DNA from: an uncultured Chlorobiota bacterium
GTDB lineage: Bacteria; Bacteroidota; Kapaibacteriia; OLB7
Direction of reading: 5' to 3'
DNA length: 5,634 nucleotides
Assembly: GCA_946481475.1 (NCBI GenBank)
Contig: CAMLOB010000303.1
Coordinates: forward strand, 1-5,634
Shown: positions 1 to 4,585 of the stretch, piece after piece
How positions within the stretch are numbered: position 1 is the first letter of the stretch
How the letters are laid out: the number at the start of each line of letters is the position of its first letter
Program-made: the position numbers and the translations under genes
Notes under the pieces: generated by a model
The model's database searches: none
Seen by the model: only the letters and a program-made list of their open reading frames with translations
What the model was told of the DNA's origin: nothing

Positions 1-1
1 T

Positions 2-196
2 CTGACGCTGGAGAACATGAAGCCCCACACGCTGGAGGAGATCAAGTACTTCTATTCCCACTACAAAAATCTTGAAGGATACGAGACGGAGTTTGCCGGG
101 TGGGGAGGGATCGACTATGCTGCGCAGATGCTGACCGAGTCGATGGCCCGGTTCCGGAAGCGGGAGATGAGCAACGGGAACCAGGGGCAGGGGTAA
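2..196 (+). CDS. ppa: Inorganic pyrophosphatase (family I), C-terminal part
   Basis: This is the last 64 codons of a gene that begins left of the window, in frame from base 2 to the TAA at 194-196. Soluble family I pyrophosphatases hydrolyse cytoplasmic pyrophosphate to two phosphates and so pull biosynthetic reactions forward. The visible part has the family's C-terminal pattern: a PHTLEEIKYF helix, then SHYKNLEG, then GWGG followed by a helix (AAQMLTESMARF). The Tyr-Lys pair of HYKNLEG matches Tyr141-Lys142 of the E. coli enzyme, which contact phosphate in the active site. The metal-binding Asp/Glu residues lie upstream and cannot be checked. The protein ends in a short polar Gly/Gln/Asn tail (SNGNQGQG), probably disordered. 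The stop lies five bases before the next gene's proposed ATG, so the two are probably cotranscribed. The family call is fairly sure; intactness of the whole gene is unknown. Confidence 0.88.
   Translation: MTLENMKPHTLEEIKYFYSHYKNLEGYETEFAGWGGIDYAAQMLTESMARFRKREMSNGNQGQG
189..193 (+). promoter_or_regulatory. Shine-Dalgarno-like AGGGG before the outer-membrane gene
   Basis: AGGGG ends eight bases before the ATG at 202 and lies in the last codons of ppa. A second AGGGG is at 183-187. This supports ATG 202 over the GTG at 100, which would overlap ppa by 97 bases and put a charged, non-signal sequence ahead of the signal peptide. The match is modest and the start is not proven. Confidence 0.45.
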
Positions 197-201
197 CCGG
201 G

Positions 202-2211
202 ATGTCCGATTCGGATCGACATCGTCCGATCTCATCGTGTGGTATCCGCCGGGTTCCGACCCGGCGGAGTTTCCTTCCCCTGTTGTTTCGGGGAGTCTTT
301 CTCCTTCCGTTCCTTCTCACGGTCGCCTCGGCCCAACCCGATGAGACGGATCCCCTTCCCTCCGATTCAACGACGATTGATTCAACCGCTGTTCCGGATG
401 CCGATTCCGTTGCCGCACCGGTCGACTCTTCCCATCTGTTCCTCCGCACGGTCCCTCCCCCCGGTGCGGTACAGTCCGAACGGGATTTCTTCGGCCAAGG
501 ACTGACCAAGTACGATATTCCCGACCGACTCCGCTTTACACTGTTCGATCCTTTGCTCAGCAATGCTGAAGGTTTCGTGATGTCCGGCAGTGTGCCGGGT
601 GAACTCGGCGGCATCTCGTATGCCGGAGGAGATCCGGCTGCCGTATCGTTCCTGTTTAACGGAAGAATCCTGAGGGGGGCCGACGCCGTCGCCTATGATC
701 CCTCGCTCTATCCTCTTGAGTTTCTTGAGAAAGCCGAATATGTCGACGGAGGAAGAGCGATCGTCTACGGAGGTGCCGATGCGTTGAGAGTCGTCAATAT
801 CCTTCAGCCCCAATTCGATGTCGAGGGGAGTTATCTCCGCCTTGTCTTCGGCAAGGGAGGGGGTGGAACGGCGCGGGCCGAAGGAATTTTTGCGAGAAAT
901 CTGTCGCGAAGGACAAATCTTTCCGTCGGCTTTCGTCGGCTGACCTCCGACGGACTCTACGGCAATCAGTCGATCAACGGCATGAACATCTACGGCTCCC
1001 TCTATCATCGCTACGACGGAGGACTGACAGCTTCGCTGACCGGGATGGTGACCGATTTCGAGCGGGGGGCGAACGGCGGACTTGCCGAGGGGAGTCTTTT
1101 CGGAAGTTCTGCCGCGGCGGTCCGGAACGATACGTTGACCGAGGGACGTCTGCGGCACGACCTGACGCTGACGTTCCGGTGGATACCGGAACTCAGGGGT
1201 GTGACTGCGGTCGATTCGATCAACACGTCCGGAATGACACGATACGACGGCAATGTTTACTTCAGTCACGGAGAACGTTCGTTGCTCATCGGTGATCGGG
1301 AAGCGGTTGTTGACGGATTCTCTTCTCACATACAGGGAGATCTGTTCGGATTCAATGGAAGTGTCGTTACCAGGCTCGGCACGTCGGAGTTGCGCGGCGC
1401 GGTACGTGGGGAGATTGAAAACGGAGAGGATGGAAATCTTCACGCCGGAGGACTTCTTCTTCATCCCCTTGCCGAAGGGTTTCTGCTTGGAGGAGGAGGG
1501 GCGATCACCAACGGCTTCGGCAGAACCGGCACGACGCTTTTTGCCGAGTTCAGAGGGAGGCCCGGCGATTCAACCGGGCTGCGCGGAACCTGGCGCTACG
1601 GCATCGGTGACGGGCCGGTTGCCGTCAACGACACGCTTCTGACGCTGAGTGGCGAGGGGACTCTCTGGTTGGGGGAACTTGAAGGAATCTGGAACAACGG
1701 CGGGACGAACATCCGGATCGGCGGCTGGATTCGACGTGGCGTCCGGACGACAACAAGTGGTGCCGAAGAGTATACGATTGCCGGAGGGAGATTCAGCGGA
1801 CATCTTCCTCTGGCTTTTATGCGAGTCGGTTGGCATATCGACGGCACGGTTACGCCGGAGGGGGACGAGCGGTATCCGTCGCTGGCGGCGCGGAGCGAAA
1901 TCTCCGTCCCGCTTCATCTGTTGAACGGCGCCCTCGATCTTGATCTTGGAACAAATATCGCCTGGCAGAGTTCTTTCTCCGGCATCGAGCACGATCCGAT
2001 CACCGGTCTCTGGCTCTATCCGCGCGCGGAGAATACGGGGGAGAGACAGAGCTGGGGACTGATCGATCTCTTTGCATCGGCCCGGATCGGAACGGCCTAT
2101 CTGAACCTGACGTTCTTCAACCTGCTCGATGCGGAATACCGAACGGTGAGCCGCTACCCGACGTGGGGGCGTTCCATCCGCTTCGGCATCACCTGGAGCA
2201 TGATCGACTGA
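202..2211 (+). CDS. TonB-dependent-receptor-like outer-membrane beta-barrel protein
   Basis: A 669-residue secreted protein, probably an outer-membrane channel or receptor; the substrate is unknown. Residues 1-44 form a signal peptide: an Arg-rich n-region, hydrophobic residues 24-41, and an A-S-A/Q signal peptidase I site after residue 44. Residues 46-78 are a Pro/Asp/Ser/Thr-rich linker. Residues 92-205 resemble a TonB-receptor plug: FLFNGRILRG, then PLEFLEKAEYVDGG, then VYGGADALRVVNI, which line up with the usual LLNGRPL, IERIEV-RGP and LYGSGA-GGVINI elements. The canonical Gly-Gly is lost. The rest alternates polar and aromatic/Gly residues as beta-strands do, and ends with FFNLLDAEYRTV and WGRSIRFGITW, the TonB-receptor C-terminal signature (NLFD..Y...GR...G..W). 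It continues four residues past the last aromatic (SMID), whereas barrels usually end on Phe or Trp. At 669 residues it is within the receptor range. No TonB, ExbB or ExbD gene is visible. The start at ATG 202 follows ppa by five bases; TTG 283 is a possible alternative. The barrel assignment is firm, but TonB-dependent transport is inference. Confidence 0.82.
   Translation: MSDSDRHRPISSCGIRRVPTRRSFLPLLFRGVFLLPFLLTVASAQPDETDPLPSDSTTIDSTAVPDADSVAAPVDSSHLFLRTVPPPGAVQSERDFFGQGLTKYDIPDRLRFTLFDPLLSNAEGFVMSGSVPGELGGISYAGGDPAAVSFLFNGRILRGADAVAYDPSLYPLEFLEKAEYVDGGRAIVYGGADALRVVNILQPQFDVEGSYLRLVFGKGGGGTARAEGIFARNLSRRTNLSVGFRRLTSDGLYGNQSINGMNIYGSLYHRYDGGLTASLTGMVTDFERGANGGLAEGSLFGSSAAAVRNDTLTEGRLRHDLTLTFRWIPELRGVTAVDSINTSGMTRYDGNVYFSHGERSLLIGDREAVVDGFSSHIQGDLFGFNGSVVTRLGTSELRGAVRGEIENGEDGNLHAGGLLLHPLAEGFLLGGGGAITNGFGRTGTTLFAEFRGRPGDSTGLRGTWRYGIGDGPVAVNDTLLTLSGEGTLWLGELEGIWNNGGTNIRIGGWIRRGVRTTTSGAEEYTIAGGRFSGHLPLAFMRVGWHIDGTVTPEGDERYPSLAARSEISVPLHLLNGALDLDLGTNIAWQSSFSGIEHDPITGLWLYPRAENTGERQSWGLIDLFASARIGTAYLNLTFFNLLDAEYRTVSRYPTWGRSIRFGITWSMID
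245..268 (+). other. Perfect 10-bp GC-rich hairpin in the signal-peptide region
   Basis: TCCGCCGGGT (245-254) and ACCCGGCGGA (259-268) are exact reverse complements around a TCCG tetraloop, giving a very stable stem about 50 bases after the ppa stop and inside codons 15-23 of the outer-membrane gene as called. The downstream bases (GTTTCCTTCCCC) are pyrimidine-rich but not a real U-tract, so terminator activity would be weak. It could be an attenuator or ppa 3' end, an mRNA-stability or translation-control structure, or a by-product of Pro/Arg codons. The structure is directly visible; its function is not known. Confidence 0.45.
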
Positions 2212-2299
2212 AGGAGGAAGGCCAAGTCTTCTTGTCAACTGAAAAAATGGTATTTCGCGGGAACGTATCCGATAACTGGAACCATTAACACAGGGTATC

Positions 2300-2701
2300 A
2301 TGGATCTCTACACGATTCTTTTTAAAGCGCACTCGGGACTTCGCTGGCTTGTGCTGGCGGTCTTCGTCATCACGATCATCAAGCTGCTGATCACCTGGCT
2401 CGGGAAGAAGGAATTCGGCAAGGGAGACAACGGCTTGCTGCGGGGGACGATCGGTCTGCTCGACCTGCAGATGCTGTTGGGGCTCTCGATACTTATCTAC
2501 ATCATCGTCAACACAGGAGGCCCGGCAACCTATCAGTATGAACATGCCGGCACCAACCTCGTCGCGATTATTCTGGCCCACCTTGCCGGGAAGGGGAAGG
2601 ACAAACCGGGACCGATTCGTGCACGAAATGCCTTCCTCTTTTTGTTCGTTTCAGGAGCTTTAGTCGGCTTGGCGATCTCTCGGTTGCCGCAAGGGTGGTA
2701 G
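2300..2701 (+). CDS. Small four-helix inner-membrane protein of the HSGLRW family
   Basis: A 133-residue integral membrane protein of unknown function. Helices are predicted at about residues 13-34, 49-70, 84-97 and 110-127, with short charged loops between. It begins with the HSGLRW motif (His11, Arg15, Trp16), has GLLDLQMLLG in helix 2, and has a Y-E-H-A motif (His82) and AHL (His94) around helix 3, followed by a Lys-rich loop and RARNAF before helix 4. I recall similar small proteins, sometimes labelled cytochrome b-like or hypothetical, in Bacteroidota and Chloroflexota. The regularly placed histidines in or near the membrane could bind haem or a metal, but no biochemistry is known to me. 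The ATG at 2300 puts the motif near the N-terminus as in relatives and follows a weak AGGG five bases away. The gene lies 88 bases after the outer-membrane gene with no clear terminator between, so readthrough is possible. The family is fairly sure; the function is open. Confidence 0.8.
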   Translation: MDLYTILFKAHSGLRWLVLAVFVITIIKLLITWLGKKEFGKGDNGLLRGTIGLLDLQMLLGLSILIYIIVNTGGPATYQYEHAGTNLVAIILAHLAGKGKDKPGPIRARNAFLFLFVSGALVGLAISRLPQGW

Positions 2702-2721
2702 ATCTGCAAAAAAGTGTTTTT

Positions 2722-2735
2722 CCTGTCGCGACGGG
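2722..2735. repeat. 14-bp palindrome CCTGTCGCGACGGG
   Basis: The core GTCGCGAC is a perfect 8-bp palindrome. With the flanking CC and GG and one T/G position, the whole 14 bases are nearly self-complementary. It ends two bases before the proposed -35 box at 2738, where a repressor or activator site could sit. With no central loop it is a better protein-binding dyad than an RNA hairpin. Its role is inference. Confidence 0.3.
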
Positions 2736-2737
2736 TA

Positions 2738-2765
2738 TTGCATTTTCATAAAATCTTCTTATTAT
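2738..2765 (+). promoter_or_regulatory. Candidate sigma70-type promoter
   Basis: TTGCAT (2738-2743), a 16-base spacer and TATTAT (2760-2765) form a plausible -35/-10 pair; the -10 box matches TATAAT at five of six positions, the -35 only in its TTG. Transcription would start near 2772. No protein gene follows before the terminator at 2843, so the product would be a short RNA. The stretch is AT-rich against a GC-rich background, which adds support but also raises the chance of a false match. Confidence 0.35.
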
Positions 2766-2801
2766 TGCAGTGCCCGTTAGCGCTACCTGGCGTAGACCAG
2801 C

Positions 2802-2819
2802 CACAGCCACACACAGCCA
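2802..2819. repeat. Direct repeat CACAGCCA x2, 10-bp period
   Basis: CACAGCCA occurs at 2802-2809 and 2812-2819, separated by CA, and a partial unit CCAGCCA precedes it at 2797. The tract runs directly into CCAAGGGGC (2817-2825), which recurs at 4446-4454 on the other side of rlmD. It is short and could be chance or a remnant of an intergenic repeat family. Confidence 0.4.
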
Positions 2820-2842
2820 AGGGGCGTTAACACAAAAAGGGT

Positions 2843-2882
2843 CCGGCGAAGTTATATGGGGGGGCTTCGCCGGTTTTTTTTT
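2843..2882 (+). terminator. Strong intrinsic terminator, probably bidirectional
   Basis: CCGGCGAAG (2843-2851) pairs perfectly with CTTCGCCGG (2865-2873) around a 13-base loop, and nine T residues follow at 2874-2882, a textbook rho-independent terminator for rightward transcripts. On the other strand the same stem begins 34 bases after the rlmD stop and is followed, after ACCC, by TTTTT, so it can also stop the convergent rlmD transcript, less efficiently. It lies 141 bases past the end of the membrane-protein gene, which is long for a simple 3' end. Confidence 0.9.
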
Positions 2883-2907
2883 GCCCAAAATCGAATTAGG
2901 CCTTCCG

Positions 2908-4350
2908 TTATCTTTTCTTTACCAGTCCGGCTACCGTTTCGATGTGATAGGTTTGCGGGAACATGTCAACCGGTCGGATATATTCAAGCCGGTAGAGTTC
3001 TGCCAGCAGAGCGCAATCGCGGGCCTGTGTCGTGGGGTTGCAACTGACATAGCAGATCCGTTCCGGAGCCAGACGCAGCAGTGAAGCGGCGACATCCGGA
3101 TGAAGGCCGGCCCGGGGGGGATCGACGATCACCACATCCGGTCGCGGATAAGAGGACGTTCCCTTTTCCAGCTCTCCGATCACATCCTTCAGATCTCCGG
3201 CAATGAACGTTGCGTTTGTGATCCCGTTCCGTACACCGTTTGCACGTGCATCGAGAATCGCCCCTTCGTTCAACTCCACACCCAGAGCCGATGCGGCGTT
3301 GCGGGCCGCCGCCAGCGTGATCGTTCCGGCTCCGCAGTACAGATCCCACACATGTTCCTTTCCCGTCAGTCCGGCCGCCTCCAGCGCAAGTTCGTAGAGC
3401 CGGTCTCCCTGCTTCGGATTTGTCTGGAAGAATGAGAAAGGGGAGATCGTGAAGGTGTTCCCGGCTATCCGCTCGGTGATCGTTCCCGGTCCGTGGAAGA
3501 CGTACAGTTCCTCGCTGAAGGCCACGTGCGCCTTCTTCCGGTTGACCGCGTTGACGATCGTGGTGATTTCCGGTACCGCTCGGGTCATGTGCCCGGTGTA
3601 CTTCTCAAGAAGCGGAGGATTCGTATCGGCCGTGACAAGGACGACCATGATCTCGTCGGTTGCCACCGATGTCCGGACGACAAGGTTCCTGAGAAAACCC
3701 TCGTGATTTGTCGTCGAGTAGGGGGGAAGATCATGTTCGAGGGCGAAGGCCCGGGTCTCGTTCAGAATCCGGTTGCTCTGCGGCGATTGCAGAAAACATT
3801 CACGGACGTCGAGCACCTTGTCGAATCGCCCCGGAGCGTGCAGACCGAGAGCGAAGTCCTTCCGGTATTCCTCTCCCGACTCGATCTCCGACGCCGTCAG
3901 CCACCTGTTTGCTCCGAACGAGAATTCCATTTTGTTCCGGTACCAGAACGGCTCGTCGCAACCGAGTGTCGGCAGGACTTCAACGTCCTCGAACCCTCCG
4001 ATCCGCTCGAACGCGTCGACGACGTGCCGCCGTTTCCAGCCGAGCTGTGCTTCATAGCTCATGTTCTGCCACTTGCATCCGCCGCAGTCGCCGAAGTAGC
4101 GGCAGCGGGGTGCTATGCGGTCCGGACCGGGGGAGAGAATCTCGAGCGTTTTTGCCTCGGCATACGAGCGCTTCTTCTTCGTGATCATCGCCCGGACGGT
4201 ATCTCCCGGAACACATCCGGTCAGAAACACCGCCATCCCCTCATGCCGCGCCACAGACTGTCCGTTGAAGGCGGCCGATTCTATCGTAAGCGTCACCTCG
4301 CTCCCTTTCTTCAGGGTCGAGGGGACGAATTCCGTGTTGGTCTTATCCAT
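2908..4350 (-). CDS. rlmD: 23S rRNA (uracil-5-)-methyltransferase RlmD (RumA/TrmA family)
   Basis: A cytoplasmic, SAM-dependent enzyme that makes 5-methyluridine in 23S rRNA (U1939 in E. coli numbering). At 480 residues it has the full family architecture. Residues 14-72 form a TRAM RNA-binding domain. Cys83, Cys89 and Cys92 (CRYFGDCGGC) with Cys185 (VRECF) are the four ligands of the [4Fe-4S] cluster. The central RNA-binding domain includes YRNKMEF (137-143) and FLRNLVVR (219-226). The methyltransferase fold has SPFSFFQTN (303-311), the SAM loop DLYCGAGT (336-343) and DPPRAG (410-415). The nucleophile Cys437 lies in YVSCNPTT, and the probable base Glu471 in HIETV. All key residues are present, so it should be active. 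Without testing, specificity for U1939 over other TrmA-family sites (U747, tRNA U54) is assumed from the iron-sulfur motif. It is convergent with the left-hand genes and separated by 235 bases from the gene upstream, so it is probably transcribed alone. No Shine-Dalgarno precedes the ATG; the leader is AT-rich. Confidence 0.95.
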   Translation of the reverse strand: MDKTNTEFVPSTLKKGSEVTLTIESAAFNGQSVARHEGMAVFLTGCVPGDTVRAMITKKKRSYAEAKTLEILSPGPDRIAPRCRYFGDCGGCKWQNMSYEAQLGWKRRHVVDAFERIGGFEDVEVLPTLGCDEPFWYRNKMEFSFGANRWLTASEIESGEEYRKDFALGLHAPGRFDKVLDVRECFLQSPQSNRILNETRAFALEHDLPPYSTTNHEGFLRNLVVRTSVATDEIMVVLVTADTNPPLLEKYTGHMTRAVPEITTIVNAVNRKKAHVAFSEELYVFHGPGTITERIAGNTFTISPFSFFQTNPKQGDRLYELALEAAGLTGKEHVWDLYCGAGTITLAAARNAASALGVELNEGAILDARANGVRNGITNATFIAGDLKDVIGELEKGTSSYPRPDVVIVDPPRAGLHPDVAASLLRLAPERICYVSCNPTTQARDCALLAELYRLEYIRPVDMFPQTYHIETVAGLVKKR

Positions 4351-4352
4351 GT

Positions 4353-4381
4353 ATTATATGAGGTAGCGGTTCAGATGTGAT
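4353..4381 (-). promoter_or_regulatory. Candidate promoter for rlmD with perfect TATAAT
   Basis: On the minus strand ATCACA (4381-4376; four of six matches to TTGACA), a 17-base spacer and a perfect TATAAT (4358-4353) precede rlmD. The -10 box ends only two bases before the ATG, so the usual start point would fall within the first codons. Either the mRNA is effectively leaderless, the true start codon is a little downstream, or the match is chance. The TRAM domain begins near residue 14, which leaves little room for a later start. Confidence 0.35.
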
Positions 4382-4424
4382 GAACGTATAGCGTTTTAAG
4401 AAATGTCTCCCGTGAAAGAGTAAC

Positions 4425-4455
4425 CACCAAGGGCACAACGCATCACCAAGGGGCA
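4425..4455. repeat. Imperfect direct repeat CACCAAGGG(G)CA
   Basis: CACCAAGGGCA (4425-4435) recurs as CACCAAGGGGCA (4444-4455), a period of about 19 bases. Read on the minus strand this gives two CCTTGGTG units followed by GTTAC. The pattern resembles the degenerate CTTNGTG-type intergenic repeats I remember from many environmental genomes, though I cannot confirm membership. CCAAGGGGC is shared with 2817-2825. The similarity is visible; the function is unknown. Confidence 0.45.
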
Positions 4456-4489
4456 TTCTCACCCTTCATCCTGCTGCACGTGCCGGCTC

Positions 4490-4503
4490 TATAGTGTTCT
4501 ATA
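4490..4503. repeat. Inverted repeat TATAG-TGTT-CTATA
   Basis: A perfect 5-4-5 inverted repeat sits six bases from the GC-rich hairpin at 4509-4540, on the downstream side of the YfhO gene. It could be a weak accessory stem or a protein-binding dyad upstream of rlmD. AT-rich dyads of this size arise easily by chance. Confidence 0.25.
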
Positions 4504-4508
4504 ACGGA

Positions 4509-4540
4509 ACCGGGGCGAGAGAGAGTTCGCTCGCCCCGGT
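4509..4540 (-). terminator. GC-rich hairpin, probable 3' end of the YfhO gene
   Basis: ACCGGGGCGAG (4509-4519) pairs perfectly over 11 bp with CTCGCCCCGGT (4530-4540) around a 10-base loop. It lies 45 bases after the stop of the leftward YfhO-family gene, where a terminator is expected. The tail on that strand (TTCCGTTATAG) is only moderately T-rich, so it may act as a transcript-end stabiliser or an inefficient terminator. On the plus strand a pyrimidine-rich stretch (GTCTGTTCTTTCT) follows, but no rightward gene needs it. Confidence 0.65.
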
Positions 4541-4585
4541 CGTCTGTTCTTTCTGTGATTGCAGTTATCGATTGTCGGATGCCTT

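Larger units (their letters stand above)
2772..2882 (+). ncRNA. Possible small RNA of about 110 nt
   Basis: This stretch lies between a candidate promoter and a strong intrinsic terminator and has no credible open reading frame. It contains the palindrome TAGCGCTA near 2778-2785, small potential hairpins (CTAC/GTAG at 2783-2795, or CTGG/CCAG at 2787-2800), an unpaired CA-rich tract with CACAGCCA repeated at 2802 and 2812, and the terminator stem-loop. I do not recognise it as 6S, SRP, tmRNA or RNase P RNA. It may simply be the 3' untranslated region of the membrane-protein gene ending at 2701. Confidence 0.25.

Noticed and set aside
100..201. GTG start at 100 for the outer-membrane protein (703 residues)
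   Set aside because: It would overlap the ppa coding end by 97 bases in another frame and add 34 charged residues before the signal peptide. ATG 202 is preferred.
382..1464. Long minus-strand open frame (360 codons) opposite the outer-membrane gene; also 42-614 and 1570-2301 on the same strand
   Set aside because: The translations are Arg/Ser/Pro-rich with no recognisable domain, while the plus strand carries a signal peptide and beta-barrel pattern. They are GC-driven antisense shadows.
2212..2288. Canonical AGGAGG at 2212-2217 with tiny frames starting TTG 2232 or ATG 2247 and ending at TAA 2286-2288
   Set aside because: The spacing from AGGAGG is too long (14 and 29 bases) and the peptides are only 13-18 residues with no pattern. 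AGGAGG directly after the stop is probably chance; conservation in relatives would change this.
2568..2888. 106-codon minus-strand frame across the 2702-2882 gap
   Set aside because: It begins inside the terminator T-tract, runs antisense through the membrane-protein gene, and has no recognisable domain.
2770..3084. 104-codon plus-strand frame starting GTG 2770 just after the candidate promoter
   Set aside because: It reads through the terminator hairpin and its T-tract and then antisense through the end of rlmD. The sequence looks non-coding.
3493..4380. 295-codon plus-strand frame opposite rlmD
   Set aside because: The opposite strand encodes a complete RlmD with all catalytic and cluster residues; this frame has no domain and is a shadow.
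4476..4483. GCACGTGC palindrome upstream of rlmD
   Set aside because: An 8-bp palindrome is expected by chance in GC-rich DNA at this frequency, and its position (more than 120 bases from the start codon) suggests no clear role.
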